A stretch of 10,083 bases of DNA from the NCBI GenBank assembly GCA_026770585.1, contig MU647177.1, forward strand, positions 5,773-15,855, read 5' to 3'. This document shows positions 1-7,012 of the stretch, one piece after another (within the stretch, counting starts at the first letter, position 1; each line of letters begins with the position of its first letter). A model generated the notes under the pieces. The model had not been told where the DNA came from. It did no database searches and was given only the letters and a program-made list of their open reading frames with translations. The DNA comes from Baffinella frigidus (lineage: Eukaryota > Cryptophyceae > Cryptomonadales > Baffinellaceae). The position numbers and the translations under genes were made by a program.

Positions 1-254
1 GGGGGGACAAATTGACATAAGCATTTTTCAAAAGTTGACTTCTGGCAATTTTGGGGGCATGGATAATTTTGTTCAAGCTTCAGAATTCTTGGAAATAGTC
101 CATAACGAAGGTTCATGGAGAATCGCTTTAAAAGTCGTTTCTGGTAAGAATTTACAATGAAAATACAATCAACTTGTTATGTACAAGTGCTAGGGATAGC
201 CACAGCTCATATTCTCAGGAAATATTTTTTCGACCATAATAAGTGGCCTTACTA
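1..254. other. AT-rich intergenic DNA, nothing recognised
   Basis: No coding sequence, RNA gene or clear repeat is visible. Base composition is much richer in AT than the phosphodiesterase gene. Confidence 0.5.
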
Positions 255-330
255 CTGATACTATCGTCTGCCTTGAGCTGTCATCATTTTCGATGATGAC
301 AGCCCTGATTTTCAGTCATGAACCGATGCG
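255..330. repeat. direct repeat copy A (76 bp) with internal hairpin
   Basis: This is nearly identical to 723-799, differing only around the junction CCTTGAGCTG versus CCTTGCGGATG. It contains an 11-bp perfect stem (277-287 with 293-303, loop TTTCG). Confidence 0.88.
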
Positions 331-519
331 ATCGACTTTTCAAGTGATTTTATCGCGGCCGAACGTTTCTCAGGTGGAAACAATTGACTTTCGATTGCGG
401 GTTTTCCGTTTCTCGGGAATTAACGGCATTTGTACGAGATGTCGCCCGAAATTAGGCAGCCTGCGGCGCAAAAAAAAAGATAAAAACACTTGTAAAGTCA
501 ATCACAGAAGAAAATGATT

Positions 520-560
520 CCCGCCGACTTGGAGCGGGATAACCGCTCCAAGTCGGCGGG
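520..560. repeat. perfect 18-bp stem, 5-base loop
   Basis: Arms 520-537 and 543-560 are perfectly complementary (CCCGCCGACTTGGAGCGG with its complement) around the loop GATAA. The sequence just outside the arms stays partly complementary. It has no U-tract of a bacterial terminator, and in a eukaryotic context its role is unknown. Confidence 0.93.
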
Positions 561-635
561 AAACCATTAAACTACTTGAATAGAAACTTTCTATCTATTA
601 GAAAGCGTCGTTTCCTCCGTTTGCGTTGGTACGAA

Positions 636-714
636 GTACGAAGCCTTCGTACAAATGATCGTACGAGCTCGCACCATGGTACGAAGCTTCGTACGAAGCC
701 TTCGTACAAATGAT
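636..714. repeat. GTACGAAG palindrome cluster
   Basis: Two identical 24-bp copies (636-659 and 691-714) each begin with an imperfect palindrome GTACGAAGCCTTCGTAC followed by AAATGAT. Between them is the exact 16-bp palindrome GTACGAAGCTTCGTAC (679-694), overlapping the second copy. Confidence 0.88.
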
Positions 715-722
715 ACGATATC

Positions 723-799
723 CTGATACTATCGTCTGCCTTGCGGATGTCATCATTTTCGATGATGACAGCCCTGATTTTCAGTCATGAACCGATGCG
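723..799. repeat. direct repeat copy B (77 bp) with internal hairpin
   Basis: Second copy of 255-330, in the same orientation. Its stem is shortened to 9 bp by the substituted bases near 744-747. Together the two copies bracket the hairpin and palindrome cluster between them. Confidence 0.88.
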
Positions 800-1035
800 G
801 AAACTCGTGGCCATGTTACCACACGTTTCCCCTGTCACGAGGTATGATGTCGCCTCCTCACGTCCTCCGCACGTCCTCGAAGCACATACTTTTAGTTAAA
901 ACTCCTCGTGACACCATTTTACTACACCTGGAGAGAGGGGCCGAAAAAAAAACAGGGGAATGATCCATAAATTGCCCTCTTGTCATCGTAAGATTTCCTC
1001 TTGTCCTCGTACAACACCAAAAACGCAAAAAGAGC

Positions 1036-2385
1036 ATGGTCCTTCCCTCCTTCGCAGATACGGCCGACGGCCGCGGCTGCACCTCCGAGGACAAAGTCCC
1101 GGCCGCCAATCGTCCCGCCGCGAACATGGAGAACTTCGACGAGGTCTTCGCGCGGACAAGTGGCAGCGAGACGTCGTCCGAGGTGCAGCTGGAGAGCCTA
1201 GCCAGCGCCGCCAGCACCATCATCCCCGAATGGATCGCGGTCGACCAAGAGGTCCTCGTCCAGCAAGATCTTCTCACCTTCGACCTCGATCCAACAACCC
1301 TGCCCGCCGACGTCCTCTGCCACCTGGCCATGGCGATGTTCGTCAGCGCGGGGCTTCCTGCGGGGGTCGGTGTAGAGAGCGTGCGCCGCCTCATCCTCTC
1401 GGTCCGCGCCTCCATGCTCGACAACCCCTACCACAACTTCTACCACGCGTTCGACGTGATGCAGACGACCAACGCCCTCTCCACGGCAACCGGGATCATG
1501 GCGAGACTCGGCTCGTGGGAGCGCTTCGCCCTCCTGTCGGCAGCCCTCTGGTGAGCCCCGAGAACGCCCCCCCCTGCCCCCTGTGTGCGAAAGCATCAAC
1601 CTGACCGCGATTCGCGATGCGGCCCCTCCGCGTTACGCCCTCACACCTACACAACCTCTCATTCCGAAGTTCTAACCTCCTGCGCTCCTTCCGGCAGCCA
1701 CGACATGGACCATCCTGGGGTGTCGGCGCAGTTCCTCTCCAAGGCGGACAAGGGCCTCATCGTCCGTGACGCGCTCCTCGAGAAGCACCATGCTCTCCGC
1801 GCGTTCGGCGCCATGGCCGACCGCGACATCAGGATGCTCGACGGGGTGACCTCGGCGCAGTACTACCAGTTTCGATCGTCGGTTTCGAAGATCATCCTCG
1901 CGACCGATTTTGCACGACATTCCGATTACCTCGCGCGCCTCCAGGAGTTCAGCGCGCGCCGCGCGGAGGACCCGGCGGTGGAGATGGACTCCATGCTGGC
2001 CATGGAGCTCATGGTCAAATGCGCCGACGTCTCCAACGTGGTGAAGCCCGTAGAAGTGGCGCGGCGCTGGACGCTGCGCGCCACCGACGAGTTCTTCGTC
2101 CAGGGCGACGCTGAGCGTTGCATGGGCATGCAGGTCTCGCCCAACTGCGACCGCCTCGCCACTTCGCGCGTCGCCATCCAAGCCGCCTTCATTGCCTACC
2201 TCGGCCCTCTCTTCACCCACCTCGCCGCCGCCTTCCCCGGCTTGGACACTCCGCTCGCGCAGCTCGGCGACTGCCGCGCGTACTACGCTCTCTGCACCGA
2301 CCTCGACCTCGAGGGTGCGCGCGACTGGGAGGAGGAGAGGGTGGCCGTGCTCCCCTCGCTGCGTTCGGTCTTGCCTGTGGTGTGA
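1036..2385 (+). CDS. class I 3',5'-cyclic nucleotide phosphodiesterase, two exons (1036-1550, 1698-2385)
   Basis: Predicted to hydrolyse cAMP and/or cGMP to the 5'-monophosphate, ending cyclic-nucleotide signalling. Joining 1036-1550 to 1698-2385 gives 400 residues, almost all one PDEase I catalytic domain. Seen: YHNFYHAFDV (132-141) with the expected general-acid H133 and metal ligand H137; CHDMDHPG (172-179) with H173/D174; LEKHH (199-203); ATDFARH (240-246); KCADVSN (279-285) with metal ligand D282; EFFVQGD (303-309); SPNCD (319-323); and the purine-clamp glutamine Q333 in IQAAFIAY. Spacings H133-H137, H137-H173 and D282-Q333 (4, 36, 51) match those I know from PDE4. The His usually found before CAD is Lys279, as in some PDE8/9-type enzymes. 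Only about 60 residues precede the domain; no GAF domain, signal peptide or membrane segment is evident, so a soluble enzyme is inferred. The start at 1036 has A at -3 and G at +4; a second good start is M31. The frame is open upstream to a stop at 961 without another ATG. Coding sequence is GC-rich at third positions. Substrate choice cannot be read from sequence alone. Confidence 0.93.
1551..1697 (+). other. spliceosomal GT-AG intron of the phosphodiesterase gene
   Basis: The 147-bp intron begins GTGAGC and ends GGCAG, and lies in phase 2. Reading through hits TGA at 1552-1554; splicing restores a Cys codon and the invariant HDxDHPG metal-binding motif exactly. A TTCTAAC branch-point candidate lies at 1670-1676, about 22 bases before the acceptor, followed by a pyrimidine-rich tract. 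This is seen directly; only transcript data would confirm it. Confidence 0.92.
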
Positions 2386-2391
2386 AGGTGT

Positions 2392-2397
2392 TGTGTG

Positions 2398-2439
<42 letters not shown>
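2392..2439 (+). repeat. (GT)n microsatellite in the 3' flank of the phosphodiesterase gene
   Basis: About 24 GT units with one GC interruption, starting seven bases after the stop codon. It lies in the presumed 3' untranslated region. Open frames crossing it on both strands are repeat readings. Confidence 0.97.
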
Positions 2440-2441
<2 letters not shown>

Positions 2442-2635
2442 ATGATGATGGTATCATTTTTAAGTACATGTGTAAAGGTTTACTCGAGCGAAAGTGCTGT
2501 CTCCTGTCTTGTAGTCAAAACCTCTATGACTTGGCGGGAGGCCACGGCCCCTGTCCTCGAGGCTTTGGCTCGGTAGGGACGCGTCTGTACACTTACTCAC
2601 GGGAGCAGAGTGTACCAAGCGGCAGCATCCGTCGA
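2440..2635. other. 3' flank of the phosphodiesterase gene, no gene seen
   Basis: Presumed 3' untranslated or intergenic DNA. No conserved protein is recognised and no AATAAA signal is present near the stop codon. Confidence 0.4.
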
Positions 2636-2706
2636 GCTCACAACCTGTGTGGTGATATGAGTTCACAACCTGGGTTGTGGTGTGAGGTTCGCAACCTGTG
2701 TCTGTC
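2636..2706 (+). repeat. three degenerate ~25-bp tandem units
   Basis: Three successive units begin GCTCACAACCTG (2636), GTTCACAACCTG (2661) and GTTCGCAACCTG (2687) and diverge after the shared start. No function is apparent. Confidence 0.7.
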
Positions 2707-2900
2707 CGGCTCTGTATCCCCTCTTCACGAGCCTCTGCACTGGAGAGCTAAACGCAATCCGAAAGCAAAAATGCTTTCTCTGCAGTCCTTTCTACGGAAG
2801 GGCGTGTCGTTGGCATATGTTGGGAGCATTTAAAACCTAAAGGACCTAAAGGCTGGGACGTGAGAAACCTCTCGAGAACGCCGGCGCACCCAATTTAGTT

Positions 2901-3031
2901 TCGGACCAAGACAGAATCTGTCCCGCTATCTTAGGCTCCCCACGCGGAAGGTAAGGGTGTATACGCTATTTTAGACATCAGATGATGCTATCTTACGCCT
3001 TTTCATCAGGACAGATTCTGGTATGGTCCGA
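2901..3031. repeat. imperfect inverted repeat, 23-bp arms
   Basis: Arms 2901-2923 and 3009-3031 match at 20 of 23 positions (TCGGACCA...CAGAATCTGTCC). The 85-bp spacer carries repeated GCTATCTTA/GCTATTTTA words. It may be a decayed foldback element; no coding sequence is seen across 2840-3190. Confidence 0.75.
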
Positions 3032-3190
3032 GATGAGATTTAAAACCTTCAGGGATACCCCGTGTACAAGAACCCGTAACTTGAGAACACGGAACGGATT
3101 CGACCCCTGCGTGTTCTTAATTTAGTGCCAGAGGGTTGACTGAATCTTTCTGAACCAGTGTGCCCCCCCCGCCCCCCCTTGGGAGGCCCC

Positions 3191-3258
3191 GCTTTTGCAG
3201 CTCTCTCTCGGCCAACCGCGCGTCTTACGCTCTCTGCTCCGACCTCGACTTCGAGCAT
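3191..3258 (+). pseudogene. broken fragment of the phosphodiesterase 3' end
   Basis: The stretch GCGCGTCTTACGCTCTCTGC and what follows closely match 2253-2312 of the phosphodiesterase gene. The deduced RASYALCSDLDFEH parallels RAYYALCTDLDLEG of the intact protein. A 4-base length difference in the CTCTCT tract shifts the frame relative to the parent, and similarity ends at about 3255-3258, just before a foldback element. It encodes at most some 20 residues, so it is a relic. The antisense frames show the same parallel, confirming common ancestry at the DNA level. Confidence 0.82.
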
Positions 3259-3270
3259 TCACGCGGCTTG

Positions 3271-3383
3271 CATCTCATAAGAAACCACCGCCCCATAGGA
3301 CCCTACAGTAGGCCTATGCCTAGCTAGGGCCCTATGGTGGTCCTAGGGGGGGGGGCGTTTCTTATGAGCGAGGTACCCCTGTA
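3271..3383. mobile_element. family 1 foldback element, copy 1, left end truncated
   Basis: The right terminus is intact (GTTTCTTATGAGCGAGGTAC through CCCCTGTA). The left terminus retains only CTCATAAGAAAC. The core has CCCTACAGTAGG and CCTAGG motifs. It begins within about 15 bases of the phosphodiesterase relic. Confidence 0.85.
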
Positions 3384-3478
3384 CGGGTGGTACAGGGCGT
3401 ATGAGCCTACATGTACTTGCCACCTACATGTACTTGCCACTTCAGAGCCTAGATGTACTTGCCACTTGAGGGATATGT
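3384..3478. repeat. family 2-like right part with tandem insertion
   Basis: Starts with GGGCGTATGAGCCTAC and ends CCACTTGAGGGATAT, as in the family 2 elements at 7281 and 8672. Between them are three copies of CCTACATGTACTTGCCAC-like units (3406-3423, 3424-3440, 3448-3465). Confidence 0.7.
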
Positions 3479-3530
3479 AACCGGCCCTCGTGAGATCCTT
3501 CTCCGGTTTACTACTCTGTAACGCCCCCAC

Positions 3531-3651
3531 TACAGGGGTACCTCGCTCATAAGAAACCGCCCCCCCCTAGGTCCCTACAGTAGGACTATGCCTAGGGTCC
3601 TACGGTGATCCTAGGGGGGGGGGCGTTTCTTATGAGCGAGGTACCCCTGTA
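3531..3651. mobile_element. family 1 foldback element, copy 2, complete
   Basis: 121 bp from TACAGGGGTACCTCGCTCAT to its inverted complement. Both ends carry TA, which could be a duplicated TA target or part of the terminal repeat. It is too short to encode a transposase, so it is non-autonomous. Confidence 0.92.
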
Positions 3652-3743
3652 GCGCCCCCCGCTTCCCTCGAAACCCTCTCTACCCGCGCTCATCGGACCC
3701 GCCCGCCTCATCCCGAAACGGGCCCACCGACCCGAGGCGGGCC

Positions 3744-3853
3744 TACAGGGGTACCTCGCTCATAAGAAAACGCCCCCCCCCTAGGGCCCTACAGTAGGGC
3801 CCTATGGGGGTCCCTAGGGGGAAGCGTTTTCTTATGAGCGAGGTACCCCTGTA
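3744..3853. mobile_element. family 1 foldback element, copy 3, complete
   Basis: 110 bp with terminal inverted repeats of about 28 bp (30 with the outer TA), perfect between the two ends. The core is C8-9, CTAGGGCCCTACAGTAGGGC and a G-rich stretch. It differs from copy 4 at one base. Confidence 0.95.
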
Positions 3854-3882
3854 GGGAGGTCCTATGCTCCTAGGACTAGCCC

Positions 3883-3992
3883 TACAGGGGTACCTCGCTC
3901 ATAAGAAACCGCCCCCCCCCTAGGGCCCTACAGTAGGGCCCTATGGGGGTCCCTAGGGGGAAGCGTTTTCTTATGAGCGAGGTACCCCTGTA
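3883..3992. mobile_element. family 1 foldback element, copy 4, complete
   Basis: 110 bp, 109 of 110 bases identical to copy 3 and in the same orientation, 29 bases downstream of it. The one difference lies in the left terminal repeat (AAGAAACCG instead of AAGAAAACG); its own right end retains the original form. Confidence 0.95.
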
Positions 3993-4076
3993 CCAAATCC
4001 GAGGCGGGCCTGCCAAATCCGAGTTGGTTCTATCTTGCGCCACTGCCGCTCTTGAGGCGGGCCCGTCCTGGGCCTG

Positions 4077-4173
4077 AACGCCCACCCCCCTAGGATCACC
4101 GTAGGGCCCTGGACATGGTCCTACTGGAGGGTCCTAGGGGGTGGCGCTTTCTTATGAGCGAGGTACCCCTGTA
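4077..4173. mobile_element. family 1 foldback element, copy 5, left end missing
   Basis: The left terminal repeat is gone; only GAACGCCCACCCCCCTAGG remains. The right end is intact to CCCCTGTA at 4173. Confidence 0.85.
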
Positions 4174-4187
4174 TCGCCGAGATCTGC

Positions 4188-4259
4188 CGCCCCCATTCCT
4201 ACACGTGCTTAGACCGGTCCTAGGGGGGCGTAGTTTCCTATGGGCGAGGTACCCCTGTA
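4188..4259. mobile_element. family 1 foldback element, copy 6, right part only
   Basis: GGTCCTAGGGGGGCG followed by the right terminal repeat, with changes (TTTCCTATGGGCGAGG). The left part is not recognisable. Confidence 0.75.
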
Positions 4260-4363
4260 TCCCACGCCGGTCCCGAGGCGGGCCCACACAGCCCTGAGGC
4301 GGGCCCGCCAGCCTGGGGCGGGCCCGTGTACTCCACGTCCTGGTCTCCTGAGGCGGGCCCCTT

Positions 4364-4448
4364 AGACGCGGCCGGCAACTTAAGACGCGGCCGGCAACTT
4401 AGGCGAGGCCGGCCACTTGAGACACGGTCGGCAACTTAGACGAGGTCG
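4364..4448. repeat. 19-bp tandem repeat, about 4.5 units, at the 3' end of the eIF4A exon
   Basis: The first two units, AGACGCGGCCGGCAACTTA at 4364 and 4383, are identical; later units diverge. The last partial unit runs into the coding end of the minus-strand eIF4A exon, so the TAA stop lies in the repeat word CAACTTAGAC. On the coding strand the array is 3' flanking sequence. Confidence 0.85.
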
Positions 4449-4522
4449 TCGAGGTTCATGGGCATCTCGTCGATCTGGGTGGAGTAGTACTGCTCGATGT
4501 CGCGCAGGATCCGGATGTCGTC
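4436..4522 (-). CDS. last exon of an eIF4A-type DEAD-box RNA helicase (partial)
   Basis: The minus strand from 4522 to 4436 encodes 28 residues and a TAA stop, beginning [16 protein letters not shown] and ending [10 protein letters not shown]. This matches the conserved eIF4A carboxy terminus (RDIE-x-Y-x-T-x-I-x-EMP-N-DL). eIF4A unwinds mRNA 5' leaders in the cytosolic translation-initiation complex eIF4F. The exon is preceded on its strand by a pyrimidine-rich tract and TTCGCAG acceptor, entered in phase 0. No upstream helicase exon (DEAD, HRIGR boxes) was found in the remaining 5.5 kb, so the intron is very long, or this is a detached duplicate. Translation-initiation eIF4A is the best match; the nuclear paralogue eIF4A3 ends similarly and cannot be fully excluded. 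Confidence 0.85.
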   Translation of the reverse strand, partial: DDIRILRDIEQYYSTQIDEMPMNLDDLV

Positions 4523-4541
4523 CTGCGAAGGAGAGGGGTGA

Positions 4542-4699
4542 TTAGGGGTTAAGGGTTTAGGGTTTAGGGTTTAGGGTTTAGGGTTTAGGGTTTAGGGTTT
4601 AGGGTTTAGGGTTTGGGGTTTAGGTCTGGGGTCTAGGTTTAGGGCTTAGGGTTTTTTAAGGCTTAGGGTTTAGAGTTCAAGGTTCAGGTTTTGGGTTTT
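4542..4699. repeat. TTTAGGG telomere-like array inside the eIF4A intron
   Basis: About nine uninterrupted TTTAGGG units (roughly 4555-4619), then decaying variants to about 4699. On the eIF4A coding strand it reads CCCTAAA and ends about 18 bases before the AG acceptor, so it is intronic if the exon is real. It is interstitial, not a chromosome end. Confidence 0.92.
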
Positions 4700-4750
4700 T
4701 GAAGCGGGCCACACCTCTACCCTCAAGAGGCTAGCCTACATCGTTCGAGC

Positions 4751-4887
4751 TACCGGGGTACCTCGCTCATAAGAAACGCCCACCCCCCTAGGACTACCAT
4801 ACGGCCCGAGGCAAGGTCCTACGGGGCAAGGTCCTACTGTAGGGTCCTACGGGGGTGGCGGTTTCTTGTAAGCGAGGCACCCCTGTA
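4751..4887. mobile_element. family 1 foldback element, copy 7
   Basis: 137 bp from TACCGGGGTACCTCGCTCAT to GGCACCCCTGTA; both termini present with a few substitutions. The core is longer, with a repeated AAGGTCCTAC word. Confidence 0.9.
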
Positions 4888-4971
4888 CCCTGGGACGGGG
4901 CGCGTGCTTCATCGCAAGTAACCCCTGGAACCCCTGTCCGTACCTAACCCCTGCACCCCTCTGTACACGGG

Positions 4972-5091
4972 TACAGGGGTGCCTCGCTCATAAGAAACTC
5001 CCCCCCCCCATAGGACCACCATAGGACCCTAGGCATAGGGCTACTGTAGGGTCCTAGGGGGGCGGTTTCTTATGAGCGAGGTACCCCTGTA
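4972..5091. mobile_element. family 1 foldback element, copy 8, complete
   Basis: 120 bp from TACAGGGGTGCCTCGCTCAT to the inverted copy ending CCCCTGTA at 5091. The core is CCATAGGACC...GGTCCTAGG. Next to it, about 5101-5130 (CAAGAAAACGCACCG...CCGTAGGG) looks like the left inner part of another, decayed copy. Confidence 0.92.
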
Positions 5092-6240
5092 ACTCGAGAT
5101 CAAGAAAACGCACCGCTCCTACCGTAGGGTGGTGGTATGCTCCTAGTGGCTATACGCCCAGAGTAGGGAATTCGCTTAAAAAGTAGGTGCTAGGGAATTC
5201 CCTATAAGTCGAGGCCCGGTTTGTAAAGCTCCATAAGCTCCATAAGTTTGCTTCGACCGAACTTGTCTCGCCGGGATCCGGTAGGGGAGCTCAAGCCCGT
5301 CACATCGGTGTGAAGGAGTCTAGGTTCTAGCGGCCGCCAACACCCGGGTAGGGCGGGCCGCGGGCGGGCGTTGCCGTGAAAATGGCAGCAAAGCTCGACT
5401 TGCCAAAAGCACGCTGTGCAGCGCGCGGGGCGCCCGCACAGGGGCGGAGACGTCGCCCGCCGGTGCCACCCATGTATAGTGGTCCCCTCATCAGGGTGCG
5501 GCGCAGATCGATCCCCGCCCGCAGGCCTGCCCCGGCTGACTTTTGCCGATTTTGCGATGCCAGGCAGAATCAGGAATCGCCCAGTGGGTCCCCGGGCAGC
5601 GGCGGCAATTAGAACCTCCCGTATCTTCACAGAGAGGCTGCTTATGATGGTTGCTTCGATGTGGTGCAGCGGTTTCGTGTCTGGGACCCCCCCCCGCCCC
5701 CGGCAGCGGCTGTTCAACGCTGAAAATGGCATGAAATAGCGTTTTCCCGAAGGAATTGCTACCACGCTACGGTATTCAAGGCGATGGCACACGCCTCCTG
5801 CACTGTTCCTTGGTGAAACATTGGTTCACGGGGACTGCATAGGGTGCCTGATGGTTCTCAGCGGGGCCGCGGGTGTCCCTGGTGGCGCAACACGCGATGC
5901 GCAATTTCAGGAATTGACAGCAAATGAAACGCGGGCAGGCCTGAGGAAAGTAGCCAATTTTGGCCAAAAAAGTAAACGGGTAATTGCCTCCGGCGGCGCT
6001 CCCGCGGGGGTCTTGCCAGGCGGGCCAAAAGGAAGTTTAAGGAGGGTCATAATTGGATGGCAAGCCATACAGGTGGATTCCGAGGACAAATGTCGGGCGC
6101 GGCAGGACCCCTGAGGCATGCGAAGTGCGCCATTGAGGTGAAATTGGTGAAGAATTTCGACAAACGTGAAAAAGAAGGCTGAAATTCGATGCAAACTCTG
6201 AAATTCGTGTTTTGCGTCCGTTTATGCGAAAACATCACAC
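5092..6240. other. no gene recognised
   Basis: Minus-strand frame 5202-5792 (196 codons) is the longest here, but it overlaps open plus-strand frames (5376-5612, 5416-5739), fits no protein family I know and has no splice-linked continuation I could find. In GC-rich DNA such frames arise by chance. AGGGAATTCCC-type words recur at about 5165-5205. The block could be part of an unrecognised interspersed repeat. Confidence 0.4.
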
Positions 6241-6720
6241 GGGCGACCCCCTCGCAACCAATCTCGAATTAGTCAACTGTCAACTCGCGGCTGAATTGCT
6301 CCGCGAAATCGTCGGCGAGTGGGACGTCTCAAAGCAAAAGTGGAACCTCTGTTAACTTAAGAAGTAACAGTGGAATCTCGTGGTACACATGAAATCGTTT
6401 GTGTGGTAAAAAGCGGTACAAATTTAAAACAGGCCGAATTAGATAACGCACCTCCGAACCGAGGAAAACCCGGCAACAAGTCGTTTTTGCCTATTGAAGC
6501 CGCGCGATTTCGCGAATCGTCCTGGCATGCTTTTGCTCTTTAAAACGTTGTTGCATCGTAAACGGTACAACTTTGAAGTCCTTTGATTCGAAAGGGCCGT
6601 GTATATGCCCCCTTGACCGAGCCAACGTGAAAATCCTGAAGAGAAGATGGACGATATGTACATTACCAAAATTCTCAAGGTTGCGTATGGTGTTTCAGGT
6701 TACGGGCACATCACTGTCCA
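6241..6720. other. AT-richer intergenic DNA, no gene recognised
   Basis: No conserved protein, tRNA or rRNA is seen. A short imperfect inverted pair CTGTTAACTTAAGAAGTAACAG is at about 6350-6371. The minus-strand frame 6439-6678 has no recognisable domain. Confidence 0.4.
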
Positions 6721-6750
6721 AACAGCCAAAATTGGCTAATTAATCTCCAT

Positions 6751-7010
6751 AGAGCTATGGTGGTAATTGTTGGCCGCTTTTCGGGTTCCCGGTTTCCCAG
6801 TCTGCCGGTTTTACAAGTCCCATCAGGGTTTTAAAGTCGATTTCATTTGAACCAAAAGTAAACTAAAACCCTTTCAAAACGCACGGTTTCGAGAATTCTG
6901 GTTCAAATGAAAACGGCTTTAAAACCCTGACGGGACTTGTAAAACCGGGAAACCGGGAAACCGGGAAACCGGGAACCCGAAAAGCGGCCAACAATTACCA
7001 CCATAGCTCT
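6751..7010. repeat. long inverted repeat, arms 104 and 112 bp
   Basis: Arm 6751-6854 begins AGAGCTATGGTGGTAATTGT; arm 6899-7010 is its reverse complement with about seven substitutions and one extra 8-bp unit. The right arm has four CCGGGAAA units (about 6945-6976). The spacer is 44 bp (6855-6898). A transcript would fold into a hairpin of over 100 bp. No transposase is encoded; it looks like a foldback or MITE-like element. Confidence 0.93.
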
Positions 7011-7012
7011 AC

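Larger units (their letters stand above)
3731..4358 (+). repeat. interspersed GAGGCGGGCC motif
   Basis: A motif close to CCCGAGGCGGGCCC recurs at about 3731, 4000, 4052, 4272, 4292, 4312 and 4347, always on the same strand, between and beside the foldback elements; a weaker match is near 4702. Spacing is irregular except about 20 bases among the 4272-4312 copies. Confidence 0.75.

Noticed and set aside
520-560. Bacterial-type rho-independent terminator
   Set aside because: No T-tract follows the stem and the window shows eukaryotic gene structure.
858-1424. 188-codon open frame on the minus strand
   Set aside because: It lies antisense to the phosphodiesterase first exon, whose GC-rich third positions keep the opposite strand open; no family is recognisable.
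1672-2469. 265-codon minus-strand frame
   Set aside because: Antisense to exon 2 and its start runs through the GT microsatellite (poly-TH); a shadow of the real gene.
2192-2833. 213-codon plus-strand frame crossing the GT repeat
   Set aside because: It overlaps the phosphodiesterase in another frame and continues through a poly-CV stretch coded by (GT)n.
3882-4297. Small frames with a recurring RGTSLIR peptide
   Set aside because: They are translations of the family 1 terminal repeats in both orientations, not conserved proteins.
5202-5792. 196-codon minus-strand frame as a gene
   Set aside because: No recognisable domain, overlapped by open plus-strand frames, and no supporting splice or start context; left as unexplained sequence.
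5951-6736. AGCCAATTTTGGC near 5951 and its near complement at 6723-6736 as ends of one element
   Set aside because: Each word is itself nearly palindromic and AT-simple, and similarity does not extend beyond about 14 bases.
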